64,000 bases of DNA from Chitinophaga hostae (GTDB lineage Bacteria; Bacteroidota; Bacteroidia; Chitinophagales; Chitinophagaceae). The translations under genes were made by a program, and so were the position numbers. The notes under the pieces were generated by a model. The model was given only the letters and a program-made list of their open reading frames with translations. It had not been told where the DNA came from and did no database searches. The stretch covers positions 620,001 to 684,000 of the forward strand of contig NZ_JAGTXB010000001.1 of assembly GCF_018224885.1 (NCBI RefSeq). Direction: 5' to 3'. Of this stretch, positions 40,461 through 49,591 are shown piece by piece (the stretch's first letter is position 1; each line of letters opens with the position of its first letter).

Positions 40461-40913
40461 ATGAGGGTAGTTATACAACGGGTTAGTTCCGCATCTGTAA
40501 CGGTAGATGGCGCTGTGACCGGGCAAATTCAGCAAGGTCTGTTGGTATTGTTGGGCATAGAAGATACAGATACCACGGAAGATATACAGTGGTTAAGCAG
40601 TAAAATAGTGAACCTCCGCATTTTCAATGATGATGCAGGTGTAATGAATGTTTCCGTGAAAGAGGTACACGGCGATATTTTACTGGTAAGCCAGTTTACC
40701 TTGCACGCGTCCACAAAAAAAGGAAACCGACCTTCGTATATCCGTGCCAGTAAGCCCGATATCGCGATCCCGCTGTACGAAAAAATGATCGTTCAGCTGG
40801 AGCAGGATCTGGGCACTGCCATTCAAAGGGGAATTTTTGGGGCAGATATGAAAGTTGCCCTGCTGAACGATGGCCCTGTTACCATTATCATCGATTCTCA
40901 TCAACGGGAATAA
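40461..40913 (+). CDS. dtd: D-aminoacyl-tRNA deacylase
   Basis: Removes D-amino acids (and glycine from tRNA(Ala)) attached to tRNA. The protein is 150 aa. Characteristic motifs are MRVVIQRVSSASVTVDG at the start, LLVSQFTLHAST (SQxT) in the middle and LNDGPVTIIID (the Gly-cisPro region) at the end. Complete. It is likely the first gene of a unit with the MazG-like gene (52 bp downstream) and BrkB-like gene. Having alaS, dtd and arfB all within 35 kb is likely coincidence. Confidence 0.96.
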   Translation: MRVVIQRVSSASVTVDGAVTGQIQQGLLVLLGIEDTDTTEDIQWLSSKIVNLRIFNDDAGVMNVSVKEVHGDILLVSQFTLHASTKKGNRPSYIRASKPDIAIPLYEKMIVQLEQDLGTAIQRGIFGADMKVALLNDGPVTIIIDSHQRE

Positions 40914-40965
40914 AGACAGCGGCAATGCAGTCAATCCGTTATCTTTAATAAATAAAAAGTAATCC

Positions 40966-41295
40966 ATGACCATTCAGGAAGCCCAGCAAAAAATTGACAA
41001 CTGGATAAACACTACGGGAGTGCGTTATTTCAGTGAATTAACCAACATGGCTATACTCACGGAAGAAGTGGGGGAAGTGGCCCGCATTATGGCCCGTAAG
41101 TATGGCGATCAGTCATCAAAGGAAATTGATAACAAGAAATTGCTGGCAGACGAACTGGCCGATGTGATGTGGGTACTGCTCTGTATTGCCAATCAAACCG
41201 GTATTGATATGACTGTGGCATTGGAGAAAAATTTCGAAAAGAAAAATATCCGGGATGCACAGCGGCATCATAACAACCCTAAATTAAAACCCTGA
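40966..41295 (+). CDS. MazG-like nucleotide pyrophosphohydrolase
   Basis: All-alpha NTP pyrophosphohydrolase of the small dUTPase/MazG type, 109 aa. The magnesium-binding motifs are ILTEEVGEVARIMARKYGDQ (ExxE) and LADELADVMWVLLCIA (ExxD). It probably hydrolyses a (deoxy)nucleoside triphosphate to its monophosphate and PPi, as in pool cleaning. This short single-domain form is like those common in Bacteroidota. Start at the ATG giving MTIQEAQQKIDNWI. Confidence 0.92.
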   Translation: MTIQEAQQKIDNWINTTGVRYFSELTNMAILTEEVGEVARIMARKYGDQSSKEIDNKKLLADELADVMWVLLCIANQTGIDMTVALEKNFEKKNIRDAQRHHNNPKLKP

Positions 41296-41338
41296 TACAG
41301 TCCGCACGCTTTTTGTGTGCTGCTGGTAAAACACTGTT

Positions 41339-42280
41339 ATGCAAAAACAGCGAAGAATAAAAACACTCTGGCAGGTACTGAAACAATCCGGCAGCGAATT
41401 TATCGAAGATAAAGTACTGAAACTCAGCGCCGCATTGGCTTATTATACCATCTTCTCCGTGGCCCCGATGTTGATCATCATCATCTTTTTATGTGATCTG
41501 TTCCTTGGCAGAGACGCTATAGAAGGCAATATTTATGGTCAGATCAGGGGGCTGGTAGGCAACGACGCAGCAGTGCAGATCCAGAATATGATTAAAAATG
41601 CTTCCCTTTCAGGCGATATGAGCTGGGCCACCATCGTAGGTTTCGTAACCCTTGTCATTGGAGCTACCGGTGTATTTGCAGAAATACAGGACTCCATCAA
41701 CCATATCTGGCGGTTAAAATCAAAACCTAAGAAGAACGGGTTATTGCGCATGATCCTGAACCGGCTCCTCTCCTTTTCACTTGTGGTAAGCATGGGTTTT
41801 ATCCTGCTGGTATCGCTGGCAATCAACGGCCTGGTAGAGCTTTTCTCCACGCTGGTGGTGAACCTGCTGCCGGGAAAAGTAACCTCCGGTATCCTGTTCT
41901 CCCTGGCCGATTTCGTGGTACCTTTTGTGGTTATCGCCACACTTTTTGCCATCATCTTCAAGGTATTGCCGGATGCCCGGATCAGGTGGAAAGATGTAAG
42001 AGTGGGCGCCATTGCAACAGCCGTCCTTTTTATGCTCGGTAAATTTGCCATCGGATACTACCTCGGCGCCAGCAAAGTGAGCTCCACCTATGGCGCCGCC
42101 GGCTCTATTGTTATCATATTGCTCTGGGTATACTATTCCGCAGCCATCCTCTATTTTGGGGCCGTATTTACCCGGGTATATGTACAGCATTCCGGGGCGC
42201 AGATCTACCCCAACGAATACGCCGTTTGGATCAAACAAATAGAGGTGCCCCACGAGCCCGAAGCAGTACAGGAAGGGTAA
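41339..42280 (+). CDS. YihY/BrkB family membrane protein
   Basis: Inner-membrane protein of 313 aa with six helices. The YihY_BrkB family starts here with LKLSAALAYYTIFSVAPMLI, then GATGVFAEIQDSINHIWRLK, and the C-terminal GASKVSSTYGAAGSIVIILL-WVYYSAAILYFGAVFTRVY. Formerly annotated as ribonuclease BN in error; the actual function (possibly envelope or transport) is unknown. The tail is soluble (WIKQIEVPHEPEAVQ). It is 43 bp after the MazG-like gene and 66 bp before the glyQS -7 box. Confidence 0.93.
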   Translation: MQKQRRIKTLWQVLKQSGSEFIEDKVLKLSAALAYYTIFSVAPMLIIIIFLCDLFLGRDAIEGNIYGQIRGLVGNDAAVQIQNMIKNASLSGDMSWATIVGFVTLVIGATGVFAEIQDSINHIWRLKSKPKKNGLLRMILNRLLSFSLVVSMGFILLVSLAINGLVELFSTLVVNLLPGKVTSGILFSLADFVVPFVVIATLFAIIFKVLPDARIRWKDVRVGAIATAVLFMLGKFAIGYYLGASKVSSTYGAAGSIVIILLWVYYSAAILYFGAVFTRVYVQHSGAQIYPNEYAVWIKQIEVPHEPEAVQEG

Positions 42281-42346
42281 CCTGACTGTTGTATATCTCT
42301 TTATAAATTATTTAATAATCGCATACGTATTTTCAAAATTGGCCTT

Positions 42347-42354
42347 TATCTTTG
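42347..42354 (+). promoter_or_regulatory. -7 element of glyQS
   Basis: TAtcTTTG ends 7 bp before the ATG of glyQS, so the leader is almost absent. No good -33 element is visible at the expected distance. Confidence 0.5.
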
Positions 42355-42361
42355 CGCCACT

Positions 42362-43789
42362 ATGTCTACAGATCAGAATAAATTCCAGGCGATCATATCG
42401 CATTGTAAAGAATATGGTTTTGTTTTTCAGTCCAGCGAAATTTACGATGGACTTAGCGCAGTATATGATTATGGTCAGTACGGCTCAGAACTGAAGAAAA
42501 ACATCAGAGACTACTGGTGGAAAAGCATGACCCAGTTACACGAAAACATCGTGGGGATCGATGCTGCCATCTTTATGCACCCTACTACCTGGAAGGCATC
42601 CGGACACGTGGATAATTTCAGCGATCCCATGATCGATAACAAGGATAGCAATAAGCGCTACCGCGTAGATCATCTTATTGAAGGTCATGCTGAAACATTA
42701 CCCCAGGAAGCCGGTGATGCCTTGCTGGCACAAATGGATGAACTCCTGAAAGAAAATGATTTCGCAGGACTCAAAACATTAATTGAAAACAATAAAATAA
42801 AATGCGGTATCAGCGGCACCGTTAACTGGACAGAAGTACGTCAGTTCAACCTGATGTTCTCCACCCAGCTGGGCAGCGTGACCGATGAGGCCAGCGAAAT
42901 ATACCTGCGTCCGGAAACCGCACAGGGTATTTTTGTAAACTTCCTCAACGTTCAGAAAACCGGCAGGATGAAAGTGCCTTTCGGTATTGCACAAATTGGT
43001 AAGGCCTTCAGAAATGAAATCGTAGCCCGTCAGTTTATTTTCCGTATGCGCGAATTTGAGCAAATGGAAATGCAGTTCTTTGTACGCCCTGGCACCCAGC
43101 AGGAATGGTATGAGAAATGGAAAGAAGAACGTATGCAGTGGCACCTGAGCCTCGGCATTGATCCTGCTAAATACCATTTCAAGGATCACGTGAAATTAGC
43201 GCACTACGCAGATGCCGCAGTAGATATTGAATACGAATTCCCATTCGGTTTCAAGGAAGTGGAAGGTATCCACTCCCGTGGCGATTTTGACCTGAAACAA
43301 CACCAGGAATACAGCAAGAAAAAAATTCAGTATTTCGATACAGAAATCAATCAGAACTATGTGCCTTATGTGATAGAAACTTCTATCGGCCTGGATCGTA
43401 TGTTCCTGCTGACAATCTGTAACGCTTACGCGGAAGAAGACCTGAGCACTGCTGAAAAGCAGGATAGCCGTGTAGTGCTGCGCCTGCCGGCTAAGCTGGC
43501 GCCAATTAAACTGGCAATTTTCCCGCTTACCAAAAAGGATGGCTTACCGGAAGTAGCCAGAATATTGATGAACGAATGTAAATCGTCTTTCCACTGCTTC
43601 TACGAAGAAAAAGATGCTATTGGAAAACGTTATCGCCGCCAGGATGCGATTGGTACTCCTTTCTGCGTAACTATCGATCACCAGACCAAAGAAGATGGTA
43701 CTGTTACTATCCGCCACCGCGATAGCATGGAACAGGAGCGTATCCCGCTGACAGCCATAAGACAACTGGTATTAGATAAAATTCTCTAG
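42362..43789 (+). CDS. glyQS: Glycine--tRNA ligase, dimeric type
   Basis: Charges tRNA(Gly). The protein is 475 aa, of the alpha-2 eukaryote/archaea-like class II form instead of the alpha2beta2 form. It begins with ISHCKEYGFVFQSSEIYDGL and YDYGQYGSELKKNIRDYWWK. Motif 2 region is FGIAQIGKAFRNEIVARQF and motif 3 is VIETSIGLDRMFL. The anticodon-binding domain is at the C-terminus (LAPIKLAIFPLTKKDG; RYRRQDAIGTPFCVTID). Complete. Termination is by the strong hairpin at 43800-43877, which lies in the next gene. Confidence 0.97.
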   Translation: MSTDQNKFQAIISHCKEYGFVFQSSEIYDGLSAVYDYGQYGSELKKNIRDYWWKSMTQLHENIVGIDAAIFMHPTTWKASGHVDNFSDPMIDNKDSNKRYRVDHLIEGHAETLPQEAGDALLAQMDELLKENDFAGLKTLIENNKIKCGISGTVNWTEVRQFNLMFSTQLGSVTDEASEIYLRPETAQGIFVNFLNVQKTGRMKVPFGIAQIGKAFRNEIVARQFIFRMREFEQMEMQFFVRPGTQQEWYEKWKEERMQWHLSLGIDPAKYHFKDHVKLAHYADAAVDIEYEFPFGFKEVEGIHSRGDFDLKQHQEYSKKKIQYFDTEINQNYVPYVIETSIGLDRMFLLTICNAYAEEDLSTAEKQDSRVVLRLPAKLAPIKLAIFPLTKKDGLPEVARILMNECKSSFHCFYEEKDAIGKRYRRQDAIGTPFCVTIDHQTKEDGTVTIRHRDSMEQERIPLTAIRQLVLDKIL

Positions 43790-43799
43790 TAACTTATAC

Positions 43800-43877
43800 G
43801 GGCTATGACCGTTATAAATGTACAAGCGCACCTTTATGCCTATACGTACATTGATAACGGTCATAGCCCTTTTTTTT
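43800..43877 (+). terminator. Intrinsic terminator of glyQS, overlapping the next reading frame
   Basis: A perfect 16-bp stem, GGGCTATGACCGTTAT (43800-43815) with ATAACGGTCATAGCCC (43854-43869), extended inward by AATGTAC/GTACATT, then eight T. The start ATG of the next gene (43836) lies in the loop and the right arm plus T tract encode its signal peptide. Confidence 0.9.
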
Positions 43878-44420
43878 AGTCATTCCCTGTTTGCACAAAT
43901 AACCCGTCATTCCCGGCATACAGACAGTCTTTCCCACACCCCTTACCTACCTGGCTTACGTAGTTTTACACAGGCGGCATATATCAGCTTCTGGGGACCA
44001 GGCGCCTTTGCCGCTATGAATTATGATATCCGGTTTAACGGTACCAATCAAGGCCTGGGTGTCCGTGCCGGCCTGGGGGTGGCGCCGGATTATTCAGAAA
44101 AATGGTATAATCGCAAAGGCCAGGTAACCGGTACTATTCGCAGACCGGTGATGCTGACCATCCCTTTCGGACTGAATTACATCATAGGTACCGGGAAACA
44201 TTTTATGGAGGTAGGAACTGGTATGACTTACCTGTCGGACGATTCTCTTTGTTATGATGATATCACCACCAGCTATACCTGGCTTGGCTGGGTATCGATG
44301 AACTATCGGCGTACTGTTGGAAAGCACCTCCTGATGAGGGTGGGGCTTACAGCGATGGCTTCAAAGCGCTATGTAGCGCCATTTCCAACGCCGGAGTGGG
44401 GAATGGGGTTCCGTTTCTAG
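43836..44420 (+). CDS. Small outer-membrane-like protein after glyQS
   Basis: Predicted exported protein, 194 aa, starting MPIRTLITVIALFFSHSLFA-Q, a clear signal peptide. An in-frame ATG at 43818 (MYKRTF) is possible but lies in the stem of the terminator. The mature part is rich in Gly, Tyr and aromatic strands (YISFWGPGAFAAMNYDIRF, VMLTIPFGLNYIIGTGKHFM) and ends with GMGFRF, as in small beta-barrels. Function is unknown. Its codons 4-14 coincide with the right arm and T tract of the glyQS terminator. It converges on the reductase gene with a 11-bp gap. Confidence 0.75.
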   Translation: MPIRTLITVIALFFSHSLFAQITRHSRHTDSLSHTPYLPGLRSFTQAAYISFWGPGAFAAMNYDIRFNGTNQGLGVRAGLGVAPDYSEKWYNRKGQVTGTIRRPVMLTIPFGLNYIIGTGKHFMEVGTGMTYLSDDSLCYDDITTSYTWLGWVSMNYRRTVGKHLLMRVGLTAMASKRYVAPFPTPEWGMGFRF

Positions 44421-44431
44421 AACAAGAATAA

Positions 44432-45154
44432 TTATCCGTATAATTCCTGGTGTATATCATGCCGGTCGTATCCCAGTGCCTGTATGCGCTGCTTGGCTTC
44501 ATCAATCATGGCTTTCCAGCCGCAAAGAAAGAAATTGGCAGGCCGTTTATCGTTTTGTAACAGCTCTTCATACACGCTGTGTACATAGCCTTTTTTGCCT
44601 GTCCAGTTTTCCTCCCTGGATAAGGTAGGGATATAGTTAAAGCCCGGAAGCTCTGCTGCCAGCTGTTTCATCTCTTCTGCGTAAAGCAGGTCATGTTGAT
44701 AGCGGACACCGAAAATAAGGTGGATAGGCTGATGCGGAATGGCATGCTCACGGATATAATGCGCCATAGACCGGAACGGAGCAATGCCGGTACCGGTACA
44801 AATGAGGAACAACTCCTTGTCTAACGGTTGCGGCAGTACGAAAATTCCCTGCGGCCCTCTCAGCAATAACTCGCTTCCCACCTTTATTTCGTTAAACAGG
44901 TAGGTACTTCCCAATCCTCCCTCCAGTAACACGATCACCAGTTCAAATACATTCGTACCGTCGGGATGAGAGGCGATGGAATAACTACGCCAGCGTTTGT
45001 TTTTTTTCTCGTGAATAGGCAGATCAAGCGTTACGAATTGCCCCGGTTTAAAGTCAAACCGATCCATGTCCGGTACCTCGATCCAAAAGCGGCGGGTGTT
45101 GTGGGTTTCATCCACCAACTTTGTAACGATGCCTGTGTGCCATAGGTCCAGCAT
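44432..45154 (-). CDS. Ferredoxin--NADP+ reductase-like flavoprotein
   Basis: FAD- and NAD(P)H-binding oxidoreductase of 240 aa. The FAD domain has KPGQFVTLDLPI and the signature RWRSYSIASHPDG (RxYS). The nucleotide domain has LFLICTGTGIAPFRSM and FLCGWKAMIDEAKQR. There is no 2Fe-2S cluster, so it resembles the short bacterial ferredoxin-NADP reductases. It probably passes electrons between NAD(P)H and ferredoxin or flavodoxin; the partner is unknown. Complete; no neighbouring oxygenase. Confidence 0.92.
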   Translation of the reverse strand: MLDLWHTGIVTKLVDETHNTRRFWIEVPDMDRFDFKPGQFVTLDLPIHEKKNKRWRSYSIASHPDGTNVFELVIVLLEGGLGSTYLFNEIKVGSELLLRGPQGIFVLPQPLDKELFLICTGTGIAPFRSMAHYIREHAIPHQPIHLIFGVRYQHDLLYAEEMKQLAAELPGFNYIPTLSREENWTGKKGYVHSVYEELLQNDKRPANFFLCGWKAMIDEAKQRIQALGYDRHDIHQELYG

Positions 45155-45303
45155 GGAAGTAAGTTTTTGGTTTCACTGAATATAGTAAAAATTTGGCATT
45201 TTTCTTATTTGGATATTTTGTTATTTGATTACGCCACAACAGCATGGGGTTAACGGCACCTAAATATCTTGATCGGCCAATATCAAAATCGGTAAATCTT
45301 CTT

Positions 45304-45311
45304 TACCTTTG
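45304..45311 (+). promoter_or_regulatory. -7 element of mfd
   Basis: TAccTTTG ends 8 bp before the mfd start codon. A convincing -33 element is not seen. Confidence 0.45.
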
Positions 45312-45319
45312 CAGTCTTC

Positions 45320-48300
45320 ATGAATTTACAGGCTGTATTACAACTATTTCAACGTGATGCTCGCCTGCAGTCGCTGGTGAAGGGGATACAATCACCCACC
45401 CCACAATACTTTCAGCTTTCCAACATTAGTGGGAGTGCAATAAACTTTGTGGCAGTTAGCACCTGGGCGCATGCAGATGCGAACCATCTCTTTATCTTAA
45501 ACGATAAAGAGGAGGCAGCCTATTTCCATAACGACCTGGAACAACTCAGCCAGGCACTGGACATTTTTTACTTCCCGGACTCCTTTAAAAAAGCAGGACA
45601 GTTTCACGAGATCAACAGCAGCCATAGCATGCTGCGCACAGAGGCGCTCATGAAATTCTCCGGTGATGCAGTCCGGAAAAAAATACTGGTTACTTACCCG
45701 GAAGCTCTCTGGGAGAAAGTAGCCGGCAACCAGGCTTTCAGCGCCAACATGGTACAACTGAAAGTAGGCGACGTATTAAAGGTTGATCCCCTGCTGGAAC
45801 AACTGGTAAGCTGGGGCTTTCATGCAACAGATTTTGTTTATGAACCCGGTCAGTACGCCGTAAGAGGTGGTATCCTGGATATCTACTCCTTTGGTAATGA
45901 AAAGCCATACCGTATAGAATTATTTGGAGAAGACATCGACTCTATACGCCTGTTTGATCCTGAGTCGCAGCTGAGTGAGCGCAAACTCTCCACAGTTACC
46001 CTTATCGCCAATATGGATACCCATGGCGGAAGCACAGATCATGGTAAAACCCCGCTCACAGCGTTTCTTCCGGCCAACACCGTAGTGTGGATGAAAGATC
46101 CCTCCTATGTTCAGGGCGTAATCGAACAAATGGAGCAACGCCTCGACGACTTCCTGCTCACCGGGCAGAAGGTAAGAGTAGATGAAGATGAAGAAATGGT
46201 GCTGAAAGAGGATGATTTCGTGAAAGCCGCACCACTGCTGGAACAGCTGTTGAAAAGATCCACCATTGTTTTTGGCAGCAAAGACTGGTTGTCAGAAAAC
46301 GGCTACGTTTCGGAATCCATCATTTTTGATACCCAGGAACAGCCCGTGTTTAACCGGCAGTTTGACCTGCTGATCAAAGATCTCGGCAAACATAACAGTA
46401 ACAAATATTCCCTTTTTATATTCTCAGATAACCCGCGTCAGCTTGAAAGGCTGCGGAGTATTTTTGAGGACCTGAAAGCCGATTTTGTCTTCTTCCCCAT
46501 TCCTGTTGCCATCAGCAGCGGATTTATTGATCATTCGCTGAAACTGGTCTGCTATACAGATCACCAGATCTTCCAGCGCTTCCACAAATACAAGGTAAAA
46601 CAAGCCTATAACAAGAATAAGGCTATTACCATGAAAACCTTGCGGGAGCTGCAGTCGGGCGACTTTGTAACACATATCGATCATGGGGTGGGTATGTACA
46701 GCGGCCTGCAGAAAATTGAAGTTGGTGGTAAAATGCAGGAAGCCATCCGTATTATTTACAAGAACAACGACCTGTTGTATGTAAATATCAACTCCCTGCA
46801 CAAAATCAGTAAATACACAGGCAAGGAAGGTGTAGAACCTAAAGTGAATAAGCTGGGTAGCGATGCCTGGGATAAACTGAAGGAGAAAGCCAAAACACAG
46901 GTAAAGGATATTGCAAAGGACCTGATACAGTTGTATGCCGTACGTAAAGCCCAGCAAGGCTTTGCACATACGCCAGACACCTATCTGCAAACAGAGCTGG
47001 AAGCTTCCTTTATTTACGAAGACACACCAGATCAGAGTAAGGCTACTGCAGATGTAAAACGTGATATGGAATCACCGGCGCCAATGGATCGCCTGGTATG
47101 TGGCGACGTTGGTTTTGGTAAAACCGAAGTAGCTATACGGGCAGCTTTTAAATCTATTGTGGATGGTAAACAGGCTGCCGTACTGGTACCTACCACTATC
47201 CTGGCGTTTCAGCATTATAAAACATTTGCTGACCGCCTGAAAGATTTCCCCTGCACGGTAGACTATCTCAACAGGTTTAAGTCCTCCAAAGAAAAAAAGG
47301 AAACCCTCAAACGTCTCGAAGAAGGAAAGATCGATATTATCATCGGCACGCATTCCCTGCTGGGCAAGGAAGTGAAGTTCAAAGACCTTGGCGTGCTGGT
47401 TGTAGATGAAGAACAAAAATTCGGTGTTTCTGCCAAAGAAAAACTGAAACAGATAAAACATAACGTAGACACCCTCACGCTAACGGCAACGCCTATACCA
47501 CGTACGCTGCAGTTTTCGTTGATGGGTGCCCGTGACCTTTCCGTTATCAATACGCCACCGCCCAACAGGCAGGCCATTGAAACCGAAGTACAGGTGTTTA
47601 ACCAGGACCTTATCCGTGATGCCATTTACTACGAAGCCGAAAGAGGCGGACAGGTGTACTTTATCCATAACCGGGTAAAGGGACTGAAAGAAATGGCGGG
47701 CCTGATCCAGGGCTTATGCCCCGACTTGTCCATCGCAACGGCGCATGGGCAATTGGAAGGCCATCAGCTGGAAGAAGTGATCCTCGATTTCATTGACCGC
47801 AAATATGATGTACTGGTATGCACTAACATCGTAGAAAGCGGGGTGGATATTCCCAATGCCAACACCATTATTATCAATAACGCTCATCATTTTGGCCTGA
47901 GTGACCTGCACCAGTTGCGCGGCCGCGTAGGACGCAGTAACAAGAAAGCGTTTTGCTACCTGCTGGCGCCACCTATGAGCACACTGCCTTCCGATAGCCG
48001 TAAACGCCTGCAAACACTGGAGCAACACAGCGAACTGGGAAGCGGCTTCCAGATTGCCATGCGCGATCTCGACATCCGCGGCGCCGGCAACCTGTTAGGA
48101 GGAGAACAAAGTGGCTTCATGGCGGAGATAGGTTTTGACATGTACCAGAAAATCCTGGACGAAGCCATCCGCGAATTGAAACAAAATGAATTCCGCGATC
48201 TGTTTAAAGATCAGCTGGAAGAAAAGAAGGATTTTGTCAGCGACTGTACCATCGATACAGACCTGGAAATATTGATTCCAGATACCTATATAGAAAGTAT

Positions 48301-48697
48301 CCAGGAAAGACTGAACCTTTACCAGGAATTGGATAATATCATGGAAGAAGGCAAGCTGCAGGCTTTTGCCAACGACATGATAGATCGCTTTGGCCCAATG
48401 CCGGAGCCGGTGAAAGATCTGCTGACCGCTATCCGCTGCCGTTGGATGGCCATACAGCTGGGCTTCGAAAAAATGATGCTCAAAGAAGAAAACCTGCGTT
48501 GCTATTTTATTAATAACCCCGATTCTCCTTACTTCGAATCACCTACGTTCAATCATATATTAACGTATATCCAAACCCGTACAAACAACGCCAAACTGAA
48601 ACAGGTAGGCAAAAACTTTATGCTGGTAGCCTCCCGTATCCGTCATATGAACGACCTGTACGACTTCCTCAAGGCAATGACCGACAGCCGAAAATAA
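45320..48697 (+). CDS. mfd: Transcription-repair coupling factor
   Basis: Removes stalled RNA polymerase from DNA lesions and recruits UvrAB. The protein is 1125 aa, full length. The UvrB-like N-terminal domains include FVYEPGQYAVRGGILDIYSF. The RNA polymerase-interacting Tudor-like domain has LQSGDFVTHIDHGVGMYSGL. The SF2 helicase carries Walker A CGDVGFGKTEVAIRAAF (about residues 594-610), the motif-II variant VVDEEQKFG (DEEQ, near 697), TATPIPRTLQ and the translocation motif LRGRVGRSNKKAFCYLL. The TRCF domain closes the protein. Nothing unusual. Confidence 0.97.
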   Translation: MNLQAVLQLFQRDARLQSLVKGIQSPTPQYFQLSNISGSAINFVAVSTWAHADANHLFILNDKEEAAYFHNDLEQLSQALDIFYFPDSFKKAGQFHEINSSHSMLRTEALMKFSGDAVRKKILVTYPEALWEKVAGNQAFSANMVQLKVGDVLKVDPLLEQLVSWGFHATDFVYEPGQYAVRGGILDIYSFGNEKPYRIELFGEDIDSIRLFDPESQLSERKLSTVTLIANMDTHGGSTDHGKTPLTAFLPANTVVWMKDPSYVQGVIEQMEQRLDDFLLTGQKVRVDEDEEMVLKEDDFVKAAPLLEQLLKRSTIVFGSKDWLSENGYVSESIIFDTQEQPVFNRQFDLLIKDLGKHNSNKYSLFIFSDNPRQLERLRSIFEDLKADFVFFPIPVAISSGFIDHSLKLVCYTDHQIFQRFHKYKVKQAYNKNKAITMKTLRELQSGDFVTHIDHGVGMYSGLQKIEVGGKMQEAIRIIYKNNDLLYVNINSLHKISKYTGKEGVEPKVNKLGSDAWDKLKEKAKTQVKDIAKDLIQLYAVRKAQQGFAHTPDTYLQTELEASFIYEDTPDQSKATADVKRDMESPAPMDRLVCGDVGFGKTEVAIRAAFKSIVDGKQAAVLVPTTILAFQHYKTFADRLKDFPCTVDYLNRFKSSKEKKETLKRLEEGKIDIIIGTHSLLGKEVKFKDLGVLVVDEEQKFGVSAKEKLKQIKHNVDTLTLTATPIPRTLQFSLMGARDLSVINTPPPNRQAIETEVQVFNQDLIRDAIYYEAERGGQVYFIHNRVKGLKEMAGLIQGLCPDLSIATAHGQLEGHQLEEVILDFIDRKYDVLVCTNIVESGVDIPNANTIIINNAHHFGLSDLHQLRGRVGRSNKKAFCYLLAPPMSTLPSDSRKRLQTLEQHSELGSGFQIAMRDLDIRGAGNLLGGEQSGFMAEIGFDMYQKILDEAIRELKQNEFRDLFKDQLEEKKDFVSDCTIDTDLEILIPDTYIESIQERLNLYQELDNIMEEGKLQAFANDMIDRFGPMPEPVKDLLTAIRCRWMAIQLGFEKMMLKEENLRCYFINNPDSPYFESPTFNHILTYIQTRTNNAKLKQVGKNFMLVASRIRHMNDLYDFLKAMTDSRK

Positions 48698-48884
48698 TCT
48701 TCCTGTAACATAATTCCCCTGTAATCGTTTCATTCATAAGATGAAATGTATAGTGCTATTTCTGTAATTGTGCGTTAACAAAACTTTATAAAATGCCTTT
48801 TGTGGAATCACTTTCAAACATTGCATCATGAGGGTGTAATTAAAAACGGAAACTAATTTTTTAAACAATAGAAAACATCGACAC

Positions 48885-49586
48885 ATGAAAAAGGTAATGT
48901 TATTAGCCGCAGGATTATTTTTTGCCTTGAGCACTTTTGCACAACAGGCAGATAAACAACCGGTAAAAAAGATTGAAGTAAATGGATCTTCAGAACTGGA
49001 AATAACACCGGATGAAATTTATTTCAACATCTCTTTAAGGGAATACCTGAAAGGAAAAAACAAAGTAGAGATCAGCACACTGGAAAAACAATTGCAGAAA
49101 GCCGTAGCAGATGCCGGTATTCCAAAGGCTGATTTTACCATCGAAAACGTGTATGGCAACAACTTTGAAATTTTACGTAAGAAAAAAGATCCACAGGAAT
49201 TTATGGCGCGCAAACAGTACCGTCTTAAATTAACTAAGCTGGATAAAATAAATGAAATTCTCGGTGCAGTAGATGCAGAAGGAATTGAAAGCGCAAGAAT
49301 TGCTTCTTATTCTTCCAGCAAAATGGAAGCTTACCGCAAGGAAGTAAAAATCAAAGCTTTACAGGCCGCAAAGGAAAAAGCAGAATATATGCTGAGCGCT
49401 ATCGGAAATAAAATTGATGGCGTAATTGAAATCCAGGAAATAGCTACCGACAACTATAGCGATGTTCGCCCGATGATGGCTAACTACATGGCTAAATCTG
49501 CCGGTGGTGAAGAAGCAGCAGCTGATATTGATTTCAAAACCATTAAGATCCGTGCAGAAGTAAGAGCTGTATTTGCTATCAAATAA
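48885..49586 (+). CDS. Secreted SIMPL domain protein
   Basis: Exported protein of 233 aa with signal peptide (FFALSTFAQQA). The SIMPL domain (formerly DUF541) covers about 25-230: KKIEVNGSSELEITPDEIYF at the start, and KIKALQAAKEKAEYMLSAIG in the helical half. E. coli YggE is a family member linked to oxidative-stress tolerance; the precise role here is unknown. It appears monocistronic. Its stop is 5 bp before the perfect 55-bp inverted repeat. Confidence 0.92.
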   Translation: MKKVMLLAAGLFFALSTFAQQADKQPVKKIEVNGSSELEITPDEIYFNISLREYLKGKNKVEISTLEKQLQKAVADAGIPKADFTIENVYGNNFEILRKKKDPQEFMARKQYRLKLTKLDKINEILGAVDAEGIESARIASYSSSKMEAYRKEVKIKALQAAKEKAEYMLSAIGNKIDGVIEIQEIATDNYSDVRPMMANYMAKSAGGEEAAADIDFKTIKIRAEVRAVFAIK

Positions 49587-49591
49587 AGCAC

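Noticed and set aside
7170..43789. alaS, dtd, arfB, rsgA, prfA and glyQS considered as one translation-quality-control island
   Set aside because: The genes are in separate transcription units on both strands with unrelated genes between; no shared regulation is visible.
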